Shown: positions 8,379 to 16,303 of the stretch, piece by piece
Layout: every line of letters begins with the position of its first letter
Numbering within the stretch: the first letter of the stretch is position 1
Origin: Pseudomonas sp. MF4836
GTDB taxonomy: Bacteria > Pseudomonadota > Gammaproteobacteria > Pseudomonadales > Pseudomonadaceae
Length of the DNA stretch: 64,000 nt
Reading direction: 5' to 3'
NCBI RefSeq assembly: GCF_002018875.1
Contig: NZ_MVOL01000018.1
Coordinates: forward strand, 62,001 to 126,000
Made by a program: the position numbers and the translations under genes
The notes under the pieces: generated by a model
The model's database searches: none
Told to the model about the DNA's origin: nothing
Seen by the model: only the letters and a program-made list of their open reading frames with translations

Positions 8379-9902
8379 ATGTTTGGTTCCAACGACGACA
8401 AGAAGACCCCAGCCCCGGCTGGCGAGAAAAAAAGCCTGTTCGGATGGCTGCGCAAAAAACCGCAGGAAACCGTCGTCGAACAGCCGCAAGCCCTTCCTGA
8501 AGCCGCTCCCGAGCCGCTTGCCCAGCCCGCAGCAGAGGTTGAAGCGCCGGCGGCCGTGATCCTGCCGCTGGCCGAGCCGATTCTGCAGCCGGTGGCCGAA
8601 CCTGCCCCTGAGCCTGCCCCCGCTGCCGAATTGCCGCTGACACCCGCCCCCGAGCACCAACCCTGGCTGACCCTGCCGGTGGCGGAAGAGCCGGTGGCCC
8701 TGGTGGAAGACGAGCAGGCCATTGATGTCAGCCCGCCGATCCCGGCCCCGGCGTCCAATGTTGCCCCTGCATTTGAACCAGAGCCGGTGCGGTCGGCGCC
8801 TGAAGCGGCGCTGCCGGAGCCGGTTGCACCGGTCTTCGTTGCCCCGCAACCTCCTGCACCTGCACCTGCACCTGCACCTGCACCTGCACCTGCACCTGTC
8901 GTTGAAGTCGTGGCCACGCCTGTGGAGGTTGCGGTCGAGCCCGAGCCCGCAGCCAGCCCGGCAGAAACCAAAGTCGGTTTCTTCGCCCGCCTGAAGCAGG
9001 GCCTGTCCAAGACCAGCGCCAGTATCGGCGAAGGCATGGCCAGCCTGTTCCTGGGCAAGAAAACCATCGATGACGAGCTGCTCGAAGACATCGAGACCCG
9101 CCTGCTGACGGCCGACGTGGGCGTTGAAGCCACTTCGGTGATCATCCAGAACCTGACCCAGAAGGTCGCGCGAAAGCAGTTGACCGACGTCGATGCGCTG
9201 TACACATCCTTGCAGGCCGAGCTGACCGCCATGCTCAAGCCGGTCGAGCAGCCGTTGCAGATCACCTCGCAGAACAAGCCGTTCGTGATCCTGGTGGTTG
9301 GCGTCAACGGCGCCGGCAAGACCACCACCATTGGCAAGCTGGCGAAGAAGCTGCAGCTGGAAGGCAAGAAAGTCATGCTGGCCGCCGGCGATACCTTCCG
9401 CGCCGCTGCCGTCGAGCAATTGCAGGTCTGGGGCGAGCGCAACAAGATCCCGGTGATTGCCCAGCACACCGGCGCCGATTCGGCTTCGGTGATCTTCGAC
9501 GCCGTCCAGGCCGCCAAAGCCCGGGGCATCGATGTGCTGATCGCCGACACCGCCGGCCGCCTGCACACCAAAGACAACCTGATGGAAGAGCTGAAAAAAG
9601 TGCGCCGGGTCATCGGCAAACTGGACGCAGACGCGCCCCATGAAGTGCTGCTGGTGCTTGACGCCGGCACCGGGCAGAACGCCATCAGCCAGGCCAAGCA
9701 GTTCCACCAGACCGTGGAATTGACCGGCCTGGCCCTGACCAAGCTCGATGGCACTGCCAAAGGCGGGGTGATCTTCGCCCTGGCCAAGCAGTTCAACCTG
9801 CCGATCCGTTATATCGGGGTCGGTGAAGGCATCGATGATTTGCGTACCTTTGAAGCAGAACCCTTTGTCCAGGCACTGTTTGCCGAGCGGGAGCGTTCAT
9901 GA
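8379..9902 (+). CDS. ftsY: Signal recognition particle receptor FtsY
   Basis: A 507-residue SRP-family GTPase that docks the SRP-ribosome complex at the inner membrane. Residues 1-200 are a long acidic, Pro/Ala-rich A domain with 7 consecutive Pro-Ala dipeptides (about 159-172). The conserved NG domain follows: LKQGLSKT, the P-loop GVNGAGKTTTIGKL, AGDTFRAAAVEQL, DTAGRLHTKDNLMEEL and TKLDGTAKGG. The length is above that of E. coli FtsY because of the A domain. Its last 4 nt overlap the ATG of ftsE (ATGA), so ftsY-ftsE-ftsX form one operon, as in other gammaproteobacteria. Confidence 0.97.
   Translation: MFGSNDDKKTPAPAGEKKSLFGWLRKKPQETVVEQPQALPEAAPEPLAQPAAEVEAPAAVILPLAEPILQPVAEPAPEPAPAAELPLTPAPEHQPWLTLPVAEEPVALVEDEQAIDVSPPIPAPASNVAPAFEPEPVRSAPEAALPEPVAPVFVAPQPPAPAPAPAPAPAPAPVVEVVATPVEVAVEPEPAASPAETKVGFFARLKQGLSKTSASIGEGMASLFLGKKTIDDELLEDIETRLLTADVGVEATSVIIQNLTQKVARKQLTDVDALYTSLQAELTAMLKPVEQPLQITSQNKPFVILVVGVNGAGKTTTIGKLAKKLQLEGKKVMLAAGDTFRAAAVEQLQVWGERNKIPVIAQHTGADSASVIFDAVQAAKARGIDVLIADTAGRLHTKDNLMEELKKVRRVIGKLDADAPHEVLLVLDAGTGQNAISQAKQFHQTVELTGLALTKLDGTAKGGVIFALAKQFNLPIRYIGVGEGIDDLRTFEAEPFVQALFAERERS
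8853..8894 (+). repeat. Seven perfect tandem copies of CCTGCA inside ftsY
   Basis: Seven in-phase copies of CCTGCA run from 8853 to 8894, followed by the variant CCTGTC. Each unit encodes Pro-Ala in the FtsY A domain. A hexamer array keeps the reading frame when its copy number changes, so length variation by slippage would be tolerated. Confidence 0.95.
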
Positions 9903-10570
9903 TTCGTTTCGAACAGGTCGGTAAACGCTACCCGAACGGTCACGTCGGCTTGCATGAGCTGAGCTTTCGAGTGCGACGTGGCGAGTTTCTGTTTGTCACC
10001 GGCCACTCCGGGGCCGGTAAAAGTACCTTGCTGCGCCTGCTGCTGGCCATGGAGCGCCCGACCACCGGCAAATTGCTGCTGGCCGGACAGGACCTGGGCA
10101 CCATCAGCAATGCACAGATTCCTTACCTGCGCCGGCAGATCGGCGTGGTGTTCCAGAATCACCAGTTATTGTTCGATCGCACGGTGTTCAACAACGTGGC
10201 CCTGCCGCTGCAGATCCTCGGGCTGTCCAAGGCCGAGATCGCCAAGCGTGTGGACTCGGCCCTGGAGCGCGTGGCGCTGTCGGACAAGACCGATCTGTAC
10301 CCCGGCGACCTCTCCACCGGCCAGCAGCAACGCGTCGGTATCGCCCGCGCCATCGTCCACCGCCCGGCCTTGCTGCTGGCGGACGAGCCCACCGGTAACC
10401 TCGACCCGCGCCTGGCCGCTGAAATCATGGGTGTGTTCGAAGACATCAACCGCCTGGGCACCAGCGTGCTGATTGCCAGTCACGACCTGGCGCTGATCGC
10501 CCGCATGCGCCATCGCATGTTGACCCTGCAACGTGGCCGATTGATCGGCGACGGGGAGGCCGGGGTATGA
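9899..10570 (+). CDS. ftsE: Cell division ATP-binding protein FtsE
   Basis: A 223-residue ABC ATPase that works with FtsX in the divisome to activate periplasmic peptidoglycan hydrolases. All ABC motifs are present: Walker A GHSGAGKST, Q-loop VVFQNHQLL, signature LSTGQQQRVGIARA, Walker B LLLADEPTG and switch His in IASHDLAL. The ATG overlaps ftsY by 4 nt and the stop overlaps ftsX by 4 nt, showing coupled translation. Length is that of the family. Confidence 0.97.
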   Translation: MIRFEQVGKRYPNGHVGLHELSFRVRRGEFLFVTGHSGAGKSTLLRLLLAMERPTTGKLLLAGQDLGTISNAQIPYLRRQIGVVFQNHQLLFDRTVFNNVALPLQILGLSKAEIAKRVDSALERVALSDKTDLYPGDLSTGQQQRVGIARAIVHRPALLLADEPTGNLDPRLAAEIMGVFEDINRLGTSVLIASHDLALIARMRHRMLTLQRGRLIGDGEAGV

Positions 10571-11589
10571 GTGCCACTCGCAGTCCGAAAGTTGCCGAGC
10601 GTGTGGCGCCTAAAGCCTCCGATCCGCAACCCTCGAAGAAAAAGCGCGATGAAGACGACGGCCCGGATTTCGGCACTCAGCTGCATGCCTGGATCGAAAA
10701 CCACCGCGCCAGCCTGCTCGATAGCCTGCGACGCCTGGGCAAGCAGCCAATCGGCAGCTTTTTTACCTGCCTGGTGATGGCGGTGGCCCTGAGCTTGCCA
10801 ATGGGCCTGTCGCTGCTGCTGAACAACGTCGAGCGCCTCGGTGGCTCGTGGCAGCGGGCGGCGCAGATTTCCCTGTACCTGCAACTCGACGCCAGCGCCA
10901 CCGAAGGCGAGAAGCTCAGCGAGCAGATCAAGGGCTTGCCGGGCGTGGCGGATGCCGAGTTCATCAGCAAGGACCGCGCCCTGGAAGAGTTCCAGCAGCA
11001 GTCCGGGCTGGGCGATGCGCTCAAGGAGTTGCCGCAGAACCCGTTGCCGGGCGTGGTCCTGGTGACGCCGAATGAAGTCGACAAGGCCACCCTGGAAGCC
11101 CTGCGTCAGCGCCTGGCGGATATGCCCAAGGTGCAATTGGCGCAACTGGATCTGGTGTGGGTCGAGCGTCTGGCGGCGATCCTCAAGCTGGGCGACCGGT
11201 TTGTCTTCGGCCTGACGGTGCTGCTGGTTTCCGCATTACTTTTGGTGATAGGCAATACCATTCGTCTTCATATTGAAAACCGCCGCACAGAGATAGAAGT
11301 GATTAAACTCGTCGGCGGCACTGACAGCTATGTACGGCGTCCCTTCCTTTATATGGGCGCGTTATATGGCTTCGGTGCGGGGCTTCTGTCCTGGGGGGTG
11401 CTGGCGTTTGGCCTTGATTGGCTGAACGATGCAGTAGTCGGGCTTGCCGGTTTGTACGGCAGTGATTTTGCCCTGGCGGGTGTACCGCCCGCCGACGGTC
11501 TGTCTCTCTTGCTTGGCGCGGTGCTGTTAGGGTATATCGGTGCATGGATTGCGGTCGCTCGACACCTCAGGGAACTGGCGCCGAAGTAG
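10567..11589 (+). CDS. ftsX: Cell division protein FtsX
   Basis: A 340-residue integral membrane partner of FtsE. A charged cytoplasmic N-terminus (about 1-60, many Lys and Arg) leads to the first membrane segment FFTCLVMAVALSLPMGLSLLL. The periplasmic loop includes EFISKDRALEEFQQQSGL, typical of FtsX, and three further membrane segments follow near 215-335 (LTVLLVSALLLVIGN, FLYMGALYGFGAGLL, LLGAVLLGYIGAWIAV). The ABC-coupling loop IENRRTEIEVIKLVGGTD lies after the second segment. It overlaps ftsE by 4 nt and is followed by the rpoH promoter region. Confidence 0.96.
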   Translation: MSATRSPKVAERVAPKASDPQPSKKKRDEDDGPDFGTQLHAWIENHRASLLDSLRRLGKQPIGSFFTCLVMAVALSLPMGLSLLLNNVERLGGSWQRAAQISLYLQLDASATEGEKLSEQIKGLPGVADAEFISKDRALEEFQQQSGLGDALKELPQNPLPGVVLVTPNEVDKATLEALRQRLADMPKVQLAQLDLVWVERLAAILKLGDRFVFGLTVLLVSALLLVIGNTIRLHIENRRTEIEVIKLVGGTDSYVRRPFLYMGALYGFGAGLLSWGVLAFGLDWLNDAVVGLAGLYGSDFALAGVPPADGLSLLLGAVLLGYIGAWIAVARHLRELAPK

Positions 11590-11624
11590 TGTCTTTTTGC
11601 TTGTATTGACCTTTCAGCATTTAT

Positions 11625-11654
11625 GGGAACTTGTTCTTCGGTTTCTGGTCAATT
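11625..11654 (+). promoter_or_regulatory. Sigma-E/AlgU-like promoter upstream of rpoH
   Basis: GGGAACTT (11625-11632) is followed after 16 nt by TCAAT (11649-11653). This fits the extracytoplasmic-function sigma-E consensus GGAACTT-N16-TCAAA/TCTGA. It is about 50 nt upstream of the rpoH ATG. Transcription of rpoH by sigma-E (AlgU in pseudomonads) is established in E. coli and P. aeruginosa; this exact site is my reading. Confidence 0.6.
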
Positions 11655-11702
11655 TTCGCAGTGCTGAACTGCACGAGTTATGTAAGTCGGAGGTTTTTTC
11701 GT

Positions 11703-12557
11703 ATGACCACTTCTTTGCAACCTGCTTATGCCCTAGTCCCAGGCGCAAACCTGGAAGCCTATGTGCACACCGTGAACAGCATTCCATTGCTGACACCGGA
11801 GCAGGAGCGTGAACTGGCCGAGAGTCTCTACTATGAGCAGGATCTTGGGGCGGCTCGGCAGATGGTGCTCGCCCACCTGCGTTTTGTTGTACATATCGCC
11901 CGTAGCTATTCCGGCTACGGTCTGGCCCAGGCTGACCTGATTCAGGAAGGCAATGTGGGCCTGATGAAAGCGGTCAAACGCTTCAACCCGGAAATGGGTG
12001 TGCGCCTGGTGTCCTTTGCCGTGCACTGGATCAAGGCGGAAATTCACGAGTTCATCCTGCGCAACTGGCGCATCGTGAAAGTCGCGACCACCAAGGCCCA
12101 GCGCAAGCTGTTCTTCAATCTGCGCAGCCAGAAGAAACGTCTGGCCTGGCTGAACAATGAAGAAGTGCATCGTGTGGCGGAAAGCCTCGGCGTCGAGCCG
12201 CGGGAAGTGCGCGAGATGGAAAGTCGCCTGACTGGCCAGGACATGGCGTTCGACCCAGCCGCCGAAGCGGATGACGACAGCGCGTTCCAGTCGCCAGCCA
12301 ACTACCTGGAAGACCACCGCTACGACCCGGCGCGGCAACTGGAGGATGCGGATTGGAGCGACAACTCCAACCACAACCTGCACGAAGCCCTGGAAGTACT
12401 GGACGACCGCAGCCGCGATATCCTCTACCAGCGCTGGCTGGCAGAAGAGAAAGCCACGCTGCACGACCTGGCGCAGAAGTACAACGTGTCGGCCGAGCGG
12501 ATTCGTCAGCTTGAGAAAAGCGCGATGAACAAGCTGAAGCTGTCGATTGCGGCGTAA
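11703..12557 (+). CDS. rpoH: RNA polymerase heat-shock sigma factor RpoH (sigma-32)
   Basis: A 284-residue group 3 sigma factor that directs transcription of chaperone and protease genes. Region 2 contains AHLRFVVHIARSYSGYGLAQADLIQEGNVGLMKAV and the -10 recognition helix FAVHWIKAEIHEFILRNWRIVK. The RpoH box is seen as TTKAQRKLFFNLRSQKKRL (about 122-140), and region 4 ends with YNVSAERIRQLEKSAMNKLK. The ATG at 11703 is preceded by GGAGG; the upstream in-frame start at 11631 would cover the promoter. A strong terminator follows. Confidence 0.97.
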   Translation: MTTSLQPAYALVPGANLEAYVHTVNSIPLLTPEQERELAESLYYEQDLGAARQMVLAHLRFVVHIARSYSGYGLAQADLIQEGNVGLMKAVKRFNPEMGVRLVSFAVHWIKAEIHEFILRNWRIVKVATTKAQRKLFFNLRSQKKRLAWLNNEEVHRVAESLGVEPREVREMESRLTGQDMAFDPAAEADDDSAFQSPANYLEDHRYDPARQLEDADWSDNSNHNLHEALEVLDDRSRDILYQRWLAEEKATLHDLAQKYNVSAERIRQLEKSAMNKLKLSIAA

Positions 12558-12570
12558 GCCCTGGCGCAAT

Positions 12571-12605
12571 AAAAAACGCCCCGGTCATTGATCGGGGCGT
12601 TTTTG
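12571..12605 (+). terminator. Rho-independent terminator after rpoH
   Basis: An A-tract and the arm ACGCCCCG pair with CGGGGCGT across a short loop, followed by TTTTT. It lies 14 nt after the rpoH stop. The A-tract on the other side would also let it act for the converging mtgA gene. Confidence 0.9.
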
Positions 12606-12638
12606 TTTGTGGGCGAGGGTCATCCTCATGGCCTTGGG

Positions 12639-13361
12639 TTACTGCTCCCAGGGCGCCTTGCGCGTGGTGTTGAGGCCGTTGAGGTAATCGACGCCGCCCA
12701 GTTGGCTCATCTGCCGGCGAATCCAGCCTGCTCGCTGCGACACATAAGTGGTCGGGTGACTGGCGCTCCAGACTCGCGGGTTGGGCAGCACAGCGGCCAG
12801 CAGGCTGGCCTGCTGGCGTGACAGCGAACCTGCGCCGATGCCGAAGTGATGACGCGCCGCGGCTTCAGCGCCAAACACACCTTCATCCCACTCCACACTA
12901 TTGAGGTACACCTCGAGAATTCGCTGCTTGGGCCAGAAAATCTCGATCAGCCCGGTAAACCAGGCTTCCAGCCCCTTGCGCAGCCAGCTGCGCCCGGACC
13001 ACAGAAACAGGTTCTTCGACACCTGCTGGCTCAAGGTGCTGGCGCCGCGAATCGAGCCGCCACGTTCGTTATGGGCGAACGCCGCCTGAATGGCGCCTAT
13101 ATCGAAACCCCAGTGCTCGGAGAACTTCTGGTCCTCACCGGCAATGACCGCCACCTTGAGGTCGTCGGAGATCTCGGCCCAGGGTTTCCAGGTGCGTTGC
13201 AGGTCAATGGGCTCGCCGTCGACCCAGGATTCGATCTTGCGCTCGATCATCAGCGCCGTGCCGGGGGGCGGCACCACGCGAAATACCAGCACCAGCAGAA
13301 CGCTGCCGCCTGCGAACCAGAGCAGGGCTTTTGTGACGCGACGGAAAAGTAAACGCAGCAT
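12639..13361 (-). CDS. mtgA: Monofunctional biosynthetic peptidoglycan transglycosylase
   Basis: A 240-residue membrane-anchored GT51 enzyme that polymerises lipid II into glycan strands. One N-terminal membrane helix (ALLWFAGGSVLLVLVFRVV) is followed by the transglycosylase domain with catalytic Glu in AGEDQKFSEHWGFD, the GGSIRGASTLSQQVSKNLFL motif and the later RKGLEAWFTGLIE and KQRILEVYLNSVEWDEGVFGAEAAARHHF motifs. No transpeptidase domain is present, which separates it from class A PBPs. It converges with rpoH and is divergent from the DUF423 gene. Confidence 0.96.
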   Translation of the reverse strand: MLRLLFRRVTKALLWFAGGSVLLVLVFRVVPPPGTALMIERKIESWVDGEPIDLQRTWKPWAEISDDLKVAVIAGEDQKFSEHWGFDIGAIQAAFAHNERGGSIRGASTLSQQVSKNLFLWSGRSWLRKGLEAWFTGLIEIFWPKQRILEVYLNSVEWDEGVFGAEAAARHHFGIGAGSLSRQQASLLAAVLPNPRVWSASHPTTYVSQRAGWIRRQMSQLGGVDYLNGLNTTRKAPWEQ

Positions 13362-13435
13362 AGAGATGGCTTGGCCGAACCCGTTGAGCGGGCCATTATA
13401 CAGACCCTGCCCGATGATTCTGACTGGAGTTCCTC

Positions 13436-13816
13436 ATGCTGCGTGGCTTCCTGATGCTGGCTGCCTTTTTCGGCTTTACCGGCGTCGCCCTCGGCGCCTT
13501 TGCCGCCCACGGCCTGAAAAACCGCCTGAGTGCCGAATACCTGGCGATTTTCCACACCGGCGTCACTTACCAACTGGTGCATACCCTGGCCCTGTTCGGC
13601 GTGGCCCTGCTGGCCGCGCATATTCCCGGGCGTCTGGTGAGCTGGGCCGGAATCTCGTTCGTGGTCGGCATTTTGCTGTTCTCCGGCAGCCTGTATCTGC
13701 TGACCCTGACCGGCGTCAGCAAGCTGGGAATCGTCACCCCGTTTGGCGGCCTGGCCTTCCTGGTGGGCTGGTTTTTCCTCGGCCTTGCCGCCTGGCGCAT
13801 GCAGCTTGCCGTCTGA
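13436..13816 (+). CDS. DUF423 family inner-membrane protein
   Basis: A 126-residue protein with four predicted membrane segments, about 1-25, 42-63, 69-91 and 97-120. The start FLMLAAFFGFTGVALGAFAAHGLK is the conserved DUF423 (YgdD/YwdK) motif with its AFAAHGL. The biochemical role of the family is not known. It is divergent from mtgA with a gap of 74 nt and followed by thiS; a similar gene has this place in other pseudomonads. Confidence 0.88.
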   Translation: MLRGFLMLAAFFGFTGVALGAFAAHGLKNRLSAEYLAIFHTGVTYQLVHTLALFGVALLAAHIPGRLVSWAGISFVVGILLFSGSLYLLTLTGVSKLGIVTPFGGLAFLVGWFFLGLAAWRMQLAV

Positions 13817-13825
13817 CGCTTGTAG

Positions 13826-13855
13826 CTGACCTTTGGGGCTCGATCGGGCTAGAAT
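13826..13855 (+). promoter_or_regulatory. Possible sigma-70 promoter for thiS-thiG
   Basis: CTGACC (13826-13831) and TAGAAT (13850-13855) are separated by 18 nt and lie about 33 nt before the thiS ATG at 13888. The match to TTGACA is four of six and to TATAAT five of six. No TPP riboswitch-like structure was recognised here. Confidence 0.4.
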
Positions 13856-13887
13856 GCTGGCCCCTAAAAATGATGGCGGCCTTGAGC

Positions 13888-14088
13888 ATGCGCATTCAGT
13901 TGAACGGTGAGCCCTTTGAATTGCCCGACGGTGCAACTGTCGCGGCCCTGCTGATCCGTCTGGACCTGACCGGACGCCGGATTGCGGTCGAACTCAACCA
14001 GGACATCGTTCCGCGCAGCCAGCACGCCGAGACCTCCCTCAATGAAGGCGATCAGGTCGAAGTGGTGCACGCCATTGGCGGCGGCTAG
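13888..14088 (+). CDS. thiS: Sulfur carrier protein ThiS
   Basis: A 66-residue ubiquitin-fold protein that carries sulfur as a C-terminal thiocarboxylate to the thiazole of thiamine. It starts MRIQLNGEPFELPDG and ends EVVHAIGGG with the Gly-Gly tail that is adenylated. The ATG at 13888 fits the family length best; in-frame ATGs at 13870 and 13873 would add up to six residues. thiG follows after 65 nt, so both make the thiazole synthase unit. Confidence 0.93.
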   Translation: MRIQLNGEPFELPDGATVAALLIRLDLTGRRIAVELNQDIVPRSQHAETSLNEGDQVEVVHAIGGG

Positions 14089-14153
14089 CCGTTAAGGTCC
14101 GACCCGCGCACCCCAGAATTCTGCAAGAACCTCACCCCAACAGAGGATTTCCG

Positions 14154-14948
14154 ATGAGCAATGTTCGCAGTGACAAGCCCTTCGTCCTGGCCGGTCGTAC
14201 CTACCAGTCGCGACTGCTGGTAGGCACCGGCAAGTACCGTGACATGGAAGAAACCCGCCTGGCCATCGAGGCCTCGGGCGCCGAGATCGTCACCGTTGCC
14301 GTGCGTCGTACCAACATCGGGCAAAACCCGGGTGAGCCGAACCTGCTGGATATCCTGCCGCCGGATCGCTACACCATCCTGCCCAATACCGCTGGTTGCT
14401 ATGACGCGGTTGAAGCGGTGCGCACCTGTCGCCTGGCCCGTGAGCTGCTCGACGGCCACAACCTGGTGAAGCTCGAAGTCCTGGCCGACCAGAAGACCCT
14501 GTTCCCCAACGTCCTGGAAACCCTCAAGGCTGCCGAAGTGCTAGTCAAGGAAGGGTTCGACGTGATGGTCTACACCAGCGATGACCCGATCATCGCCCGC
14601 CAGCTGGCGGAAATGGGCTGCATCGCGGTCATGCCGCTGGCGGGCCTGATCGGCACCGGCCTGGGGATCTGCAACCCGTACAACCTGCAGATCATCCTCG
14701 AAGAAGCCAAGGTTCCGGTGCTGGTGGATGCCGGCGTCGGCACCGCTTCCGACGCCACCATCGCCATGGAGCTGGGCTGCGAGGCGGTGCTGATGAACTC
14801 GGCCATCGCCCACGCGCAACAGCCGATCCTGATGGCCGAAGCCATGAAACACGCGATTGTCGCGGGCCGCCTGGCGTACCTCGCCGGTCGCATGCCGAAG
14901 AAACTCTATGCCAGCGCCTCCTCGCCGCTGGATGGTCTGATCAAGTAA
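14154..14948 (+). CDS. thiG: Thiazole synthase ThiG
   Basis: A 264-residue TIM-barrel enzyme that joins deoxyxylulose 5-phosphate, dehydroglycine and ThiS-bound sulfur into the thiazole phosphate of thiamine. Recognisable segments are SRLLVGTGKYRDMEET, VRRTNIGQNPGEPNLLDILP, LVKLEVLADQKTLFPN (Schiff-base Lys region), MPLAGLIGTGLGICNPYNL and VDAGVGTASDATIAMELGCE. It is followed by trmB after 9 nt, and a shared message is likely. Confidence 0.97.
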   Translation: MSNVRSDKPFVLAGRTYQSRLLVGTGKYRDMEETRLAIEASGAEIVTVAVRRTNIGQNPGEPNLLDILPPDRYTILPNTAGCYDAVEAVRTCRLARELLDGHNLVKLEVLADQKTLFPNVLETLKAAEVLVKEGFDVMVYTSDDPIIARQLAEMGCIAVMPLAGLIGTGLGICNPYNLQIILEEAKVPVLVDAGVGTASDATIAMELGCEAVLMNSAIAHAQQPILMAEAMKHAIVAGRLAYLAGRMPKKLYASASSPLDGLIK

Positions 14949-14957
14949 GAGCCATTG

Positions 14958-15683
14958 ATGACTGAATCAAACGACACGCCTATCCAGCCGCAAGAAGGCG
15001 AAGAACGCCAACACCGCCGCATCAAGAGCTTCGTGATGCGCGCCGGGCGCATGACCGAAGGCCAGCAGAAAGGCCTGGAACAGGGCGCGCCGCTGTTTGT
15101 GCTGCCCCTGGCCGATGCGCCGGTGGACTTCGACCAGGTGTTCGGCCGCTCCGCGCCGCGCTCCCTGGAAATCGGCTTCGGCATGGGCCACTCGCTGCTG
15201 GAAATGGCTGCCGCCTCGCCAGAGCAGGACTTCATTGGCGTCGAGGTGCACCGTCCGGGTGTCGGTGCGTTGCTCAATGGCGTGCTGACTCAAGGCTTGA
15301 CCAACCTGCGGGTCTACGATTGCGACGCGATCGAAGTGCTCAACCGCTGCATCGCCGACAACAGCCTCGATCGCCTGATGCTGTTTTTCCCCGATCCGTG
15401 GCACAAGAGCCGCCATCACAAGCGGCGCATCGTCCAGGCCTCGTTCGCGGAGCTGGTGCGCAGCAAACTTAAGGTAGGCGGCATCCTGCACATGGCCACC
15501 GACTGGGAACCCTACGCCGAGTACATGCTGGAAGTGATGGACGTCGCGCCGGGCTACCGCAATCTGGCCGAAGACGGTAAATGCGTGCCGCGCCCGGCCG
15601 AACGCCCGATCACCAAGTTCGAACGCCGCGGCGAGCGCCTGGGGCATGGGGTGTGGGATCTGAAGTTTGAAAAGCTGAACTGA
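14958..15683 (+). CDS. trmB: tRNA (guanine(46)-N(7))-methyltransferase
   Basis: A 241-residue SAM-dependent enzyme that forms m7G46 in the tRNA variable loop. The SAM site is SLEIGFGMGHSLLEMA, and the family motif FFPDPWHKSRHHKRRIVQ (substrate and catalytic Asp) follows. The C-terminus has the usual TKFERRGERLGHGVWDL. The ATG at 14958 is used; a TTG one codon earlier is also open. It ends before a strong bidirectional hairpin. Confidence 0.96.
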   Translation: MTESNDTPIQPQEGEERQHRRIKSFVMRAGRMTEGQQKGLEQGAPLFVLPLADAPVDFDQVFGRSAPRSLEIGFGMGHSLLEMAAASPEQDFIGVEVHRPGVGALLNGVLTQGLTNLRVYDCDAIEVLNRCIADNSLDRLMLFFPDPWHKSRHHKRRIVQASFAELVRSKLKVGGILHMATDWEPYAEYMLEVMDVAPGYRNLAEDGKCVPRPAERPITKFERRGERLGHGVWDLKFEKLN

Positions 15684-15700
15684 ACAGCTTGAGTGGATCA

Positions 15701-15723
15701 GGCTCCCTTGCCACAAGGGAGCC
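15701..15723. terminator. Bidirectional hairpin between convergent trmB and kptA
   Basis: A perfect 10-bp stem, GGCTCCCTTG (15701-15710) and CAAGGGAGCC (15714-15723), closes a 3-nt loop. It lies 17 nt after the trmB stop and 6 nt beyond the kptA stop. The T-tract is short, so termination in either direction is likely but not certain. Confidence 0.7.
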
Positions 15724-15729
15724 GCTTTC

Positions 15730-16284
15730 CTACAGGGGTTTGATAAAGCTCACCGGCACCTGCTCGGTCAGCCACACCCCATTCTCCGCCTGATAGAACG
15801 TGAAGCCCTGGGCCTGCATGTCTTGCGCGGCAATCTGCAAAATCACCACCTTGCCGTAACGCTGGCCCACGGCGCTGGCGGTTTCCAGATCCTGAGACAG
15901 GTGCACGTGATGACGTGAACCCGGGATCAGCCCCTTCTGATTGATCGACTCCATGAACCGCGTGGCAGTGCCGTGGTAGAGGATCGCGGGTGGCTGTCTG
16001 GCTTCGAGCTGCAGTTGCACGTCTTTGTTGGAGTGGCCTTGGACGGCGCGGATGCGCTGGCCATCGGCCGACAGGGAAAAGCGCTTCTTGTCGTTGCTGT
16101 CGACCACCTGCGCGATCAGTTCCCGACTCAGTTGCCGCCCGTCCCGGGCCGCGCCGCTGATCAGTGCGTCGATATCGCCCCAGCCTTCAGTGTCCAGTTC
16201 AAGTCCTATGGCCTGGGGCTCATGGCGCAGCACGTAGCTGAGAAACTTGCTGGTTTCATCGATGACTTTCTTGCTCATATTCAT
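15730..16284 (-). CDS. kptA: RNA 2'-phosphotransferase Tpt1/KptA family
   Basis: A 184-residue protein of the family that removes an internal RNA 2'-phosphate onto NAD+, giving ADP-ribose 1''-2''-cyclic phosphate. The N-terminal winged-helix part has FLSYVLRHEPQAIGLELD; the ADP-ribosyltransferase-like part has GQRIRAVQGHS, LYHGTATRF and SRHHVHLSQD, including the Arg and His residues needed for activity. In yeast it ends tRNA splicing; bacteria lack that pathway, so its bacterial substrate is unknown. The start may be 16284 or, with better AAGGA spacing, 16278. It follows the DUF3392 gene by 19 nt. Confidence 0.92.
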   Translation of the reverse strand: MNMSKKVIDETSKFLSYVLRHEPQAIGLELDTEGWGDIDALISGAARDGRQLSRELIAQVVDSNDKKRFSLSADGQRIRAVQGHSNKDVQLQLEARQPPAILYHGTATRFMESINQKGLIPGSRHHVHLSQDLETASAVGQRYGKVVILQIAAQDMQAQGFTFYQAENGVWLTEQVPVSFIKPL

Positions 16285-16303
16285 CCTTGTTTGCGAACCC
16301 GGC

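Noticed and set aside
8853..8900. CCTGCA array considered as a CRISPR or mobile repeat
   Set aside because: Units are contiguous hexamers without spacers and code for Pro-Ala inside ftsY.
8186..9796. Minus-strand frames opposite ftsY, one with long Gly-Ala repeats
   Set aside because: The repeats are the antisense reading of the Pro-Ala array and of the FtsY linker; no start site or family match.
11631..11702. Upstream start for rpoH
   Set aside because: The added residues are not part of the RpoH family and would cover the promoter; GGAGG precedes the ATG at 11703.
13817..13887. TPP riboswitch before thiS
   Set aside because: The 71-nt gap is too short and lacks the conserved TPP aptamer core; only a promoter-like pair is seen.
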